A DNA stretch of 55,071 nucleotides from JBGTFE01 sp041747435 (GTDB taxonomy: Bacteria > Acidobacteriota > Blastocatellia > Pyrinomonadales > Pyrinomonadaceae), in contig JBGTFE010000026.1 of assembly GCA_041747435.1 (NCBI GenBank), positions 1 to 55,071 of the forward strand. Direction: 5' to 3'. Position numbers and translations under genes: made by a program. How positions within the stretch are numbered: the stretch's first letter is position 1; every line of letters begins with the position of its first letter. Shown piece by piece: positions 9,281-17,604 of the stretch. The notes below the pieces were generated by a model. It was not told where the DNA came from. It did not search any database and saw only the letters and a program-made list of their open reading frames with translations.

Positions 9281-10264
9281 ATGAAAAATATTCTAGTAAC
9301 CGGCGGCGCCGGATTTATTGGCTCGCATTTGGTCAAACACTTGCTTGGTGAAGATGTTTGGAATGTCTCGGTAATCGATGACTTCAACGACTTTTATTCG
9401 CCGGAGATAAAACGCGCAAACATCGAGTCTTTTGTCAAAAACGAGCGGTTCACGCTTTATGAAGCCGACATCCGCGACGCCGATTTTCTTCGAGTTATTT
9501 TTGAAGAAAACAAATTTGACGCGATCGTACATCTCGCGGCGCGCGCCGGCGTTCGCCCGTCACTCTCGCAGCCGAAGCTTTATAATGAAACGAACATCAG
9601 CGGCACTTTGAATCTGCTCGAATTAGCGAAAGAATTCGAAATAAAACAGTTCGTGTTCGGCTCGTCCAGCTCGGTTTACGGCATCAACAACAAAATTCCT
9701 TTCGCCGAAGACGACCGCATTCATCAGCCGATCTCGCCTTACGCCGCGACCAAAGCCGCGGGCGAACTTCTTTGCCACACGTATTCACATCTTTACGATA
9801 TTCGCTGCGTTTGCCTGCGCTTTTTCACCGTTTACGGTGCGCGCCAGCGTCCCGATCTCGCGATTCACAAATTTTCAAAACTCATTTCAGAAGACAAACC
9901 CATTCATGTCTTCGGCGACGGCACGACGCGACGCGATTACACATATATCGACGATATAATCCAGGGCGTGCGCGCCGCGATCGATTACTCCGGAACAGAT
10001 TACGAGATCTTCAATCTCGGCGAATCGCAAACCGTCGAGCTTAAATATTTGATTGAATTGATCGAACAAAACCTCGGCAAAAAAGCCATCATCGACCGCA
10101 AACCGCTTCAACCCGGCGATGTTCCGCAAACCTTCGCCGACATTTCAAAATCCCGCGAGCTTTTAAATTACAATCCGCAGACAAAGATTGAGGAAGGGAT
10201 AAGGAAATTTACGGAATGGTTTAAGGAAAGTCGGAAAATACAGGAAGCGCAGGTTATTACCTAA
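9281..10264 (+). CDS. NAD-dependent sugar-nucleotide epimerase
   Basis: Short-chain dehydrogenase of the extended type that epimerises a UDP-sugar, most like UDP-glucuronate or UDP-glucose 4-epimerases. It has the NAD motif GGAGFIG at residues 8-14, the catalytic Tyr154-xxx-Lys158 pair (SPYAATK) and a Ser/Thr-rich strand before it (FGSSSSVYG). The HVFGDGTTRRDYTYIDD region is typical of the family. Probably supplies precursors for surface polysaccharide together with the two UDP-sugar genes at 19-21.5 kb. A REPIN occupies the upstream region, so no Shine-Dalgarno site is visible. Confidence 0.88.
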   Translation: MKNILVTGGAGFIGSHLVKHLLGEDVWNVSVIDDFNDFYSPEIKRANIESFVKNERFTLYEADIRDADFLRVIFEENKFDAIVHLAARAGVRPSLSQPKLYNETNISGTLNLLELAKEFEIKQFVFGSSSSVYGINNKIPFAEDDRIHQPISPYAATKAAGELLCHTYSHLYDIRCVCLRFFTVYGARQRPDLAIHKFSKLISEDKPIHVFGDGTTRRDYTYIDDIIQGVRAAIDYSGTDYEIFNLGESQTVELKYLIELIEQNLGKKAIIDRKPLQPGDVPQTFADISKSRELLNYNPQTKIEEGIRKFTEWFKESRKIQEAQVIT

Positions 10265-10326
10265 CCTGAAAATATAAAAAGCTTTGAACCCGATCGAATG
10301 CTGTCAGCAATGGTATATGTCAGTTT

Positions 10327-11373
10327 TTACTTCTCTTCCAGCTGAAACGTATTACGTGTCTCTTTTTTAACTAGCCAGTCGTTTATGCTTTCCAAGAATT
10401 CTAATTCTTCTTCTGAGACGGAATAAGAATGAACATTTTGATTGCGAATTCTTTCTAATCGCATCATCCATTTTGTCTTTTCGTCTTTTCCGCCATTGAT
10501 CTTTTCCTCTCCGGGTCGTGTGTATTCCTTTTCGAAAATACTCTGCCAATTCTTAAGTGCTATTTCGCGATAAGCAATAATAGTCAGGCAATCCCAGTGC
10601 TCCACTTCCTTATCCTCATCTTCGATTTCACGGTTCTTATTCAACATCTCCGCCACGGCTTTTTCAGCGATCTTGGGAGGTACGCCTTTCTCGAACCATT
10701 TTCGACCATAAAAATCTTCGAGTCGTTTTCGAAAGTCGCCCTTCATGTAAGTCTCGATTTCACGGATCAACTGAAACGCCCGCTCATTGAAGATTTTTTC
10801 CTCTCTCTTAAACCAGTCATCCATACCTTCCGGGTTGAACGATTTGTGCGTTTCATTTATCGCCTTCTGAAACGTCCGCCAATATTTTGTTTCACCGGTC
10901 GAACCGTATGATGATTTCAATTCAGCCTTTATTTCAGGCTCAAGGTTTTTAAGATAGGCAATTACTGGATCTAAGTAGTGTTTGGCTTCGCTAAACAATT
11001 GTTTGGCGGATGTTTTTTGGATTTTCACAGCATCTTTCTGTTCTAGATGAGTAACAATATCGCTCAAAATCATGATGATCCCATAAACTCCTTTGTTAAT
11101 GGCGAGCATCCCCTCTTCGCCCAGATTCCATTCTTCCTCCACGTTTTCCGAAATATATGTGAAACCTAACATCAAATATTCACGCAATTTGTCATAGGTT
11201 GAATCAAGATCACCATTGTAAATCGTTCCAAGTTCTTCTATCTTCGATTTGGTAACCTTTCCAAGAAAACTGCCGCGACGAAGAGCGTTTTCAATGGCTT
11301 GTGTCGTAATTGCCCGCTTGTCCTCCCCGATTGCAACCATGCCAAAAAGCGGCGAATCTCTATTTTCACCCAA
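10327..11373 (-). CDS. C-terminal part of frameshifted DGQHR protein, HEPN-like end
   Basis: Second half of the gene that starts at 12620; the frame changes near 11436. It continues the DGQHR domain (LGENRDSPLFGMVAIGE) and then runs through an alpha-helical region of about 250 residues. Near the end it carries RNQNVH, matching the RNxxxH catalytic pattern of HEPN ribonucleases, inside a context (ERIRNQNVHSYSVSEEE) similar to Swt1-type HEPN domains. The real coding frame begins about 21 codons before the first usable start, in the stretch LWTSSSYKEQQKALCARIGIF, which aligns with the expected continuation. As it stands this part could only be made by frameshifting or internal initiation. Confidence 0.7.
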   Translation of the reverse strand: MGENRDSPLFGMVAIGEDKRAITTQAIENALRRGSFLGKVTKSKIEELGTIYNGDLDSTYDKLREYLMLGFTYISENVEEEWNLGEEGMLAINKGVYGIIMILSDIVTHLEQKDAVKIQKTSAKQLFSEAKHYLDPVIAYLKNLEPEIKAELKSSYGSTGETKYWRTFQKAINETHKSFNPEGMDDWFKREEKIFNERAFQLIREIETYMKGDFRKRLEDFYGRKWFEKGVPPKIAEKAVAEMLNKNREIEDEDKEVEHWDCLTIIAYREIALKNWQSIFEKEYTRPGEEKINGGKDEKTKWMMRLERIRNQNVHSYSVSEEELEFLESINDWLVKKETRNTFQLEEK

Positions 11374-12620
11374 AAATATTCCAATGCGGGCACAAAGTGC
11401 TTTTTGTTGTTCTTTATAGCTACTAGACGTCCAGAGTCGGCATTTAAAGTGTTTCGTAAATCTTTCGAAACTGCTTTTTGGTTCTCGTTGATTTGCATGA
11501 ACAGTTTTATTTGCTCTTCTCGGCTGAGATTTAGAAAGGCAACAACTGGAATCGTATTACTCAATCTATAATTGCTGTTCGCGTAGCCGTACAATCTATG
11601 TTGACCGTCAATTACGAACGCTGATCGATATTTCTTGGGCAAGTGTAGAATTCCCGCTTTTGACTCGGTACTATCAACTTGTGTTTTTGCAGGGTCGAAA
11701 TAGCTTTTGGTTGTATCGATGCTAATGACAATCGAGTTTGGAAAGTAGCCACCGCCTTCAATAAACTCGTGAACGGCTTTCAATCGAGCTTTTTTTATCA
11801 GTCGTTGGTATGTAGGCATCATCGCGACGTTTGCCCTGTTTCGGTGAAGTACGAAGCAAATCTTTAATAATTTCTCGGGTTCAAGTGAAAAGGAATAATA
11901 CTTGTATCCGCCCATTGAGCCTTCGACAGCTGGAACCCGGTTTTCCATTTCGGGGATATCTTGACCTTCGAACAGAAGACCTAATAACTGATATTTGCTC
12001 GCAGTACTAATTTGTGAAAACAATTGATAAAAATAATCAATGTTCTCATTGTTAAAATGAGTGCCGCCGATTGCTTTAAGCCGAGCCTCATCTTCGGGTG
12101 AAATCGACAAATTATTGGTGGCTAAGATGAATTTAATTTTATGCTTGACGTTGGGGAAAAGAGCCTGAAGCGATTTACGCATTCCGTCGATTTTTCCTTT
12201 CATTGCCTCTAATTCTTTCTTGAAATCACCGCGCTTGTTCATAGCCGCCGATTTACATTCGATTAGCAAAACACTCTCATCGTCTTTTGCTAAAACATCA
12301 ATTTGTTGGGTCAGATTTGGATTGTTTTTGTCGTAGGGGAGATGAAAATGCCGATCACGATTTAGAAAATTAAATCCGAGTTGCGCAAACAAACACCAAA
12401 CACGATCTTCAAAAGCTATGTCGAAAGGCTTTTCTTTCTTTACACGAAAAACATTCTTAAATTCTTTATCGAGAAGCCAGCCATCATCAAGATAGGCTTG
12501 AAGGTGCTTCGGTTTAATGCTTTCGACGATCGAGGCTCGCTTTCGGGCAGTCAGAAGGGTTTGAATTTCTTTTTCGGCGGCAAGTTTGCCGAGCAATTCA
12601 ATTTGCAGGTTGTCATCCAT
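11238..12620 (-). CDS. N-terminal part of frameshifted nuclease-DGQHR protein
   Basis: First half of a protein reconstructed as about 764 residues. Residues 75-125 look like a PD-(D/E)XK nuclease core (Asp108 in QQIDVL; Glu121 and Lys123 in LLIECKSA). The DGQHR motif is at 338-342, followed by FMQINENQKAV, as in DndB-like proteins. After LNAD (residue 395) the frame is lost: one base appears to be missing at about 11436, and the last roughly 65 residues of this frame look unlike the family. The gene starts 15 bp after a D12-class adenine methyltransferase on the same strand, suggesting a modification-linked defence module. Codon use is more AT-rich than flanking genes. Confidence 0.75.
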   Translation of the reverse strand: MDDNLQIELLGKLAAEKEIQTLLTARKRASIVESIKPKHLQAYLDDGWLLDKEFKNVFRVKKEKPFDIAFEDRVWCLFAQLGFNFLNRDRHFHLPYDKNNPNLTQQIDVLAKDDESVLLIECKSAAMNKRGDFKKELEAMKGKIDGMRKSLQALFPNVKHKIKFILATNNLSISPEDEARLKAIGGTHFNNENIDYFYQLFSQISTASKYQLLGLLFEGQDIPEMENRVPAVEGSMGGYKYYSFSLEPEKLLKICFVLHRNRANVAMMPTYQRLIKKARLKAVHEFIEGGGYFPNSIVISIDTTKSYFDPAKTQVDSTESKAGILHLPKKYRSAFVIDGQHRLYGYANSNYRLSNTIPVVAFLNLSREEQIKLFMQINENQKAVSKDLRNTLNADSGRLVAIKNNKKHFVPALEYFWVKIEIRRFLAWLQSGRTSGQLRHKPLKTLFVAAVFLERLPNRR

Positions 12621-12635
12621 AGGATACGAGGCGAC

Positions 12636-13469
12636 TTAAACACAATTTGTTATGACGTATTCGGATATCAATCGTCGCTTTTCGATCTTGCTTGTAATAG
12701 TACTGTGACGGAAAATCTCGAAGCGTTTTCCAACACCTTTATATAGGTTGCGAACACTTTCGTGAACTGCGTTTGTCAAAATAAACTTAGCCCCCTTGTC
12801 TTGGATCTTGGTTACGACTACCGCCAATCGTTCCTGATCAGCCCAAGTGAAAATGTTTTGATTGTAGGCGATAAATCCATTATTATTATGGGCGACCGTG
12901 TAAGGCGGGTCGAGAAAAACCAGATCGTTGTGTTCTAAACGATCTAATACTTTCGAAAAATCCTGACAGTAGATCCGAGCAAATTGTAAAGCCTTACTAA
13001 CCGAGCGGAGGTTAGTTGTCTCAAAAATAGGAGCATTCTTATTATGCCCGTAAGGGACGTTAAACTCTCCGTCTTGGTTTACGCGGTAGATGCCGTTATA
13101 ACAAGTCTTGTTTAAGAAGATAAAGCGAGCGGCGTTAAAAACCTTGTCATCGGACTTCTCTTTGCGTAGCCGATAGTAATTATCCTCGTTATTTTCGAAG
13201 CCCTCAAGGTGTTTCTCGATCAGGGATCGGGATCGTTTAATGCGCTTATACGTATTTATTAGATCGGGGTTTATGTCAGAGAGGAATGACCGATTTGGCG
13301 GCTTGATAGAGAAAAAAACGGCGCCGCTGCCGAGAAAAGGTTCGTGATAATTATTGAAACTCACAGGCAGGAAGCCGTTGAGTTTAGAACTCAACCAAGT
13401 CTTCCCACCAGCCCATTTAACAAATGGCTTTACTCGGGTTTCTAGTTGGATTAAAAGGCGATCGTCCAT
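12636..13469 (-). CDS. D12-class DNA adenine methyltransferase
   Basis: Dam-like N6-adenine DNA methyltransferase using S-adenosylmethionine. The AdoMet motif is KPFVKWAGGKTWL (about residues 14-26), followed by EPFLGSGAVFF, and the catalytic DPPY is at 187-190. The 277-residue length from the ATG at 13469 is normal for D12 enzymes (about 270); an upstream TTG at 13544 would add 25 residues without family support. It is the upstream partner of the nuclease-DGQHR gene. The recognition sequence cannot be predicted. Confidence 0.9.
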   Translation of the reverse strand: MDDRLLIQLETRVKPFVKWAGGKTWLSSKLNGFLPVSFNNYHEPFLGSGAVFFSIKPPNRSFLSDINPDLINTYKRIKRSRSLIEKHLEGFENNEDNYYRLRKEKSDDKVFNAARFIFLNKTCYNGIYRVNQDGEFNVPYGHNKNAPIFETTNLRSVSKALQFARIYCQDFSKVLDRLEHNDLVFLDPPYTVAHNNNGFIAYNQNIFTWADQERLAVVVTKIQDKGAKFILTNAVHESVRNLYKGVGKRFEIFRHSTITSKIEKRRLISEYVITNCV

Positions 13470-13550
13470 CGTAATAAAATATCGGGACTGAATTATTTTG
13501 AACGAATACTGAGGAAAAGTATCACAGTTTTTGGGTTTTAACAAACGACG

Positions 13551-14669
13551 CTACTTTGCTACTACTGAAACGTCCTCAATATCGACGCGATTGTAAACCG
13601 TATCTCTTTCGACCGCTTCGAAGCCCGCGTTTTCGATCAGCGCGATCAATTCCTGCTTAGACATTTTTACTTCGCCGTTTTCGACGGCGTAGCTTTCGGT
13701 CAATTCGCCGCCTTCGGTTATTGTGCCGTCGAGGTCGTTTGCGCCGAAATGCAGTGCCGTTTGCGCGAGATTTTTTCCGAGCATTACCCAGTAAGCCTTG
13801 ATGTGTTCGAAATTGTCGAGCATCAGGCGCGAGACGGCGATGGTTTTGAGCGAGTCGATACCGTCGGGACCGGGAAGCGACGCGAGCATCGTGCCCGGCG
13901 GGAAAAACGCGAGCGGGATAAAACATTGAAAACCGCCGGAAATGTCCTGCTGTTCGCGCAGCTTGACGAGATGATCGACGCGGTCTTCGATTGATTCGAT
14001 ATGCCCGTAAAGCATCGTCGCGTTTGTTTTCAATCCCGCCTTATGGACTTTTCCCGCAAGCTCGAGCCAGCGCGTCCCGCCGCATTTGTGATCGCAGATG
14101 CGCGAACGAGTCGGCTCGGCAAAAATCTCCGCGCCGCCGCCCGGACACGAATCCATTCCCGCCGCGTGCAACTTTTCGATCAAGTCTTCGTCGGACATTT
14201 TGTAAAAACGCGCCATAAAATCGAGCTCGACCATCGTCAGCGCCTTCAAATGCAAACGGGGAAATTCGCGCTTCAGCGAAGAAAATAGATCGGTGTAATA
14301 CTCAAACGGCAGTTTCGAGTTCAAACCGCCGACGATATGCAGTTCCGTCGCGCCTTCTTTTACCGCATTTCCGGCGATCTCCAGCGCTTCTTCGACCGAA
14401 TGCGTGTAAGCGTCCGGCTGTCGAGCGCGCCGATAAAACCCGCAAAATTTGCAGTCCGCCACGCAGATATTCGTGTGGTTAAAATGCCGGTTGACGTTGT
14501 AATAAGTCGTTTTTCCGTGCTTTTTTCTGCGCACAAGGTCGGCAAGCTTTCCAAGCGCATTGAGATCGTCGGTTTTGTAAAGATCGAGACCTTCGTCAAA
14601 GGTAAGGCGCTCGCCGGCTTCGACCTTTTCGGCGATTTTGTTTAAGTTTGTATCAAATGAAACTTGCAT
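13551..14669 (-). CDS. mqnE: aminofutalosine synthase MqnE
   Basis: Radical SAM enzyme of the futalosine route to menaquinone, joining a 3-(1-carboxyvinyloxy)benzoate-derived radical to adenosine to give aminofutalosine. The [4Fe-4S] ligands are Cys69, Cys73 and Cys76 (CVADCKFC). GATELHIVGG, DSCPGGGAEIF and the ARFYKMSDEDLIEKL region are characteristic of the MqnE/MqnC group. The balance of motifs favours MqnE over the related MqnC. A prenyltransferase for the same pathway lies at 16.7-17.6 kb on the same strand, but no other mqn gene is in the window. Confidence 0.88.
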   Translation of the reverse strand: MQVSFDTNLNKIAEKVEAGERLTFDEGLDLYKTDDLNALGKLADLVRRKKHGKTTYYNVNRHFNHTNICVADCKFCGFYRRARQPDAYTHSVEEALEIAGNAVKEGATELHIVGGLNSKLPFEYYTDLFSSLKREFPRLHLKALTMVELDFMARFYKMSDEDLIEKLHAAGMDSCPGGGAEIFAEPTRSRICDHKCGGTRWLELAGKVHKAGLKTNATMLYGHIESIEDRVDHLVKLREQQDISGGFQCFIPLAFFPPGTMLASLPGPDGIDSLKTIAVSRLMLDNFEHIKAYWVMLGKNLAQTALHFGANDLDGTITEGGELTESYAVENGEVKMSKQELIALIENAGFEAVERDTVYNRVDIEDVSVVAK

Positions 14670-14733
14670 AAGTATTGTATAATTCCTGAACAGGTAATTT
14701 TAACAAAAATTGTGAAAGTTCATTAGCAGACGA

Positions 14734-15768
14734 ATGAGCATATCGTTAAAAACTCACAAAATGCTTTGGGGTAGATCAGGAAATCTGTGTGCATTTTCCA
14801 ATTGCCGAAAAGAGCTTGTTGCTGATGAGACCGGAACAGATGATCCGTCGCTAATCGGCGAAGAAGCACACATCGTTGGAAAAACGGCGCAATCTCCACG
14901 AGGATGTTCTGATTTACCTCTCGACCAACGAGACAAATTCGACAACTTAATCCTGTTGTGTTCAATTCATCACAAAATCGTTGATGACCAACAAAATACC
15001 TACACTGTTGAGATTCTCAAAGAACAAAAGCGAGCACATTTGGCTTGGGTTAGAAATAATTTATCTCAAGATTTGGTTAAACAAAGAGAAGATGAAATAT
15101 ACGCTTCTTACATCGATACGTTTGTAGAGTTGGGCGAAGTTGATAATTGGACAGCTTGGACGTCCAATATCTTTTGTGGGGGACAACCGCAGATTTATAA
15201 GAGTAACCTAACCAAGCTGCGAGAATTTTGTGAATTTGTGCTTTCGCGAGTTTGGTTTAACCGATACCCCACTTTAGAAGACGCGCTTGGTAATTTCAAA
15301 ACCGCTGCAAATGATTTCGTTCGTGTTTTTGAAAAATATGCCGAAAGGATCGATCCTTCTAGACTCGATGAAGAAGATCCTCTAATTTCGACTGAAAAGT
15401 TTTATCATATTCAAGAGTGGAATCCAGAACTTTATCAGAAATTAGGTGACAAATATGACTTTCACCATCTTCTCGTTGAAGATTTGGCTTTGGAAATGAC
15501 GCGTGCAGCTAATTATATTCTCGAGATGGTTCGTAAAGATTTATTCCCTAATTTTAGAATCAAAGAAGGTGTTTTGTTAAATAGCATCGGACCATTTGCG
15601 GACTTCACTTTTAAAACAGTCAGAACAGAATATCGGGAAGATGAAAAGACTGAGCTTTATCCGGGATTAAGAGAATTCATGAAAATTCGTGTTAATAGAG
15701 ATTATCCCCGAGGAGAAGGAGTAAGCGAGGATTATTTTAATCCGTTTGCGAATGCGATTGAACTATGA
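14734..15768 (+). CDS. HNH endonuclease domain protein
   Basis: A 344-residue protein with an N-terminal HNH-type module: Cys19 and Cys24 (CAFSNC), His46 in EEAHIVG, Asn71 in FDNLILL, Cys76 and His79/His80 (CSIHH). This suits a zinc-stabilised HNH nuclease that cuts DNA. Residues 110-344 are a soluble helical region I do not recognise. The gene lies divergent from mqnE, and its stop overlaps the ATG of the DUF72 gene (ATGA). AT-rich codon use and its position within a menaquinone neighbourhood suggest acquisition by transfer. No cognate methyltransferase is directly beside it, though the D12 enzyme is about 1.3 kb away. Confidence 0.75.
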   Translation: MSISLKTHKMLWGRSGNLCAFSNCRKELVADETGTDDPSLIGEEAHIVGKTAQSPRGCSDLPLDQRDKFDNLILLCSIHHKIVDDQQNTYTVEILKEQKRAHLAWVRNNLSQDLVKQREDEIYASYIDTFVELGEVDNWTAWTSNIFCGGQPQIYKSNLTKLREFCEFVLSRVWFNRYPTLEDALGNFKTAANDFVRVFEKYAERIDPSRLDEEDPLISTEKFYHIQEWNPELYQKLGDKYDFHHLLVEDLALEMTRAANYILEMVRKDLFPNFRIKEGVLLNSIGPFADFTFKTVRTEYREDEKTELYPGLREFMKIRVNRDYPRGEGVSEDYFNPFANAIEL

Positions 15769-16631
15769 AATTCGGACAAGTAGAAAATCCCGACGAAATA
15801 GATTTCTCGATTCCCGCCGATCACAAAGATACGGGCGCGGTTTTGGAAAAATCGAAGGCGAAAGATCTAAAAATTTCCGTCGGATGCGCGAAATGGAACA
15901 AGACCGACCTCAAGAATTTTTATCCGAAAGGCGTAAAAGACGAGCTCGGATATTACGCGTCGCAGTTTAATGCGATCGAGCTGAACGCTACGTTTTATCG
16001 GCTGTTTCCGGCGTCGCAATTTACAAAATGGAAGGAGAACACGCCCGAAAATTTTAAGTTTTTCCCGAAATTGGGACAAGATATTTCGCATTGGTCGCGA
16101 TTGAAAGAAACCGAAAAAGCGGTCGATGCTTTTGTTCAAAATGTATCGCATTTAGAGGATAAACTCGGCGTTCCGTTTCTGCAGCTTCACAATAATTTTG
16201 CGCCGAAGGATTTTGATCGCGTAAAGGCGTTTGTCGAAAATTGGAAATACGATATTCCGCTTGCGGTCGAGTTTCGCCACACAAAATGGTACAACGACCA
16301 GGAAATTTCGGGTGAATTGTACAAGCTGCTGGAAACGGGTGGTGTCGCAAATGTTCTTGTCGATACCGCCGGGCGGCGCGATCTTATGCATATGCGCCTG
16401 ACGACGCCGACCGCTTTCGTCCGATACGTCGGCGCAAATCACGCGAGCGACTACACTCGGCTCGATGAATGGGTCGAACGGATTGCGAAATGGAAAAAGA
16501 AAGGTCTCGCCGAGCTATGCTTTTTTATTCATCAGAACACCGAAAAAGAATCGCCTCTGCTCGCAGCGTATTTTATCGAGAAACTAAATAAAAAGATCGG
16601 GAGCGATCTGAAAATTCCGGCGACTTTGTAG
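15765..16631 (+). CDS. DUF72 family protein
   Basis: A TIM-barrel-like protein of the DUF72/YecE family (288 residues). Conserved features seen: VGCAKWN near the start, FYRLFPASQFTKWKENTPENFKF, DISHW, LQLHNNF and VEFRHTKW. The biochemical role of the family is not established. The first 30 residues (QVENPDEIDFSIPADHKDT) are an extra N-terminal stretch before the domain. The start codon overlaps the stop of the HNH gene. A REPIN follows 3 bp after the stop. Confidence 0.85.
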   Translation: MKFGQVENPDEIDFSIPADHKDTGAVLEKSKAKDLKISVGCAKWNKTDLKNFYPKGVKDELGYYASQFNAIELNATFYRLFPASQFTKWKENTPENFKFFPKLGQDISHWSRLKETEKAVDAFVQNVSHLEDKLGVPFLQLHNNFAPKDFDRVKAFVENWKYDIPLAVEFRHTKWYNDQEISGELYKLLETGGVANVLVDTAGRRDLMHMRLTTPTAFVRYVGANHASDYTRLDEWVERIAKWKKKGLAELCFFIHQNTEKESPLLAAYFIEKLNKKIGSDLKIPATL

Positions 16632-16634
16632 AAT

Positions 16635-16730
16635 GGAGCGCGGACGCCCTCGTCCGCAAGGATTGCGCAAGCAATCTCAAACTCTTTTTGAACGCTGCGC
16701 GTTCATTGCGGACGAGGGCGTCCGCGCTCC
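16635..16730. repeat. solo REPIN, family A
   Basis: Outer arms GGAGCGCGGACGCCCTCGTC and its mirror at 16707-16730 enclose a core with a second small hairpin (GATTGCGCAAGCAATC). The arms are nearly identical to those around the transposase inside the CoA synthetase gene (34947-35577) and to the element at 51419. The element fills the gap between two convergent genes and ends 4 bp from the prenyltransferase stop, so it may also act in termination. Confidence 0.9.
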
Positions 16731-16734
16731 CCTA

Positions 16735-17601
16735 TTAATTCAAAAAAACCGCGCCGCCGAAAGTTACGAAAAGAATAACGCTGACCATTGCATTGGTCGT
16801 AAAAAATGCAGCGTTCATTTTTGAAAGGTCGTTTGGTTTTATCAATGTGTGTTGATAAACAAGCAGCGCGCCTACCGCGAAAACTCCAACGAGAGCTAAC
16901 CAGCCCAAACCTGTGAAAAGATACAGCAAAAGCAAAACAATAAAAGCCTGTGCGTGAAAAAGCCGAGCGATCCAAAGCGCGTTTTTCATACCGAAACGCG
17001 CGGGAATTGAACGCAAACCGTTTTTTCTATCGAATTCAAAATCCTGGCAGGCGTATAAAACGTCAAAACCCGCCGTCCACATCAAAACGAGCAGCGAAAG
17101 AAGCAGCGGAATTTCCGAATCGATCGCGCCGCGAACGGCGATCCATGCCGCAGTCGGCGAAATTGCGAGCGCCCAGCCAAGAAGCAAATGCGCGAATGCC
17201 GTAAATCGTTTCGCGTATGAATAACCGAGAATGCTCAGCAACGCGACGGGCGAAAGCGCGAAAGCAAGCCAATTTAACGAAAAGGCGGCAACTTCAAAAA
17301 GCGCGACCGAAAATATAAAAAACATCCACGCGAAGGAAACGCTTAATTTTCCCACGGGAAGTTCTCGATTTGCCGTCCGCGGGTTTTCAGCGTCAAATTT
17401 GCGATCGATAATGCGATTGAAAGTCATTGCCGCCGAGCGCGCGCCGAACATCGCAACTGTTATCCAAAGAATTTGCCACGCCGTCGGCAAGCCGTCCGCA
17501 GCGAGAACCGCGCCGAGAAACGCGAAAGGAAGCGCGAATAAAGTGTGCTCGAATTTGATCATTCGAAGCGTGATACTTAATTTTTGCAGGAAATTTTTCA
17601 T
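16735..17601 (-). CDS. UbiA-family polyprenyltransferase, probably MqnP
   Basis: Membrane prenyltransferase with two Asp-rich Mg-diphosphate motifs: NRIIDRKFDAENPRTANR (about residues 62-79) and DVLYACQDFEFDRKNGLRS (about 181-199). About eight hydrophobic helices are visible. Adds a polyprenyl tail to an aromatic ring. With mqnE 2 kb away, the likely role is the futalosine-pathway prenyltransferase (MqnP) for menaquinone rather than ubiquinone; this is inference from context. The C-terminus (FGGAVFLN) ends against the REPIN. Confidence 0.85.
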   Translation of the reverse strand: MKNFLQKLSITLRMIKFEHTLFALPFAFLGAVLAADGLPTAWQILWITVAMFGARSAAMTFNRIIDRKFDAENPRTANRELPVGKLSVSFAWMFFIFSVALFEVAAFSLNWLAFALSPVALLSILGYSYAKRFTAFAHLLLGWALAISPTAAWIAVRGAIDSEIPLLLSLLVLMWTAGFDVLYACQDFEFDRKNGLRSIPARFGMKNALWIARLFHAQAFIVLLLLYLFTGLGWLALVGVFAVGALLVYQHTLIKPNDLSKMNAAFFTTNAMVSVILFVTFGGAVFLN

Positions 17602-17604
17602 CGA

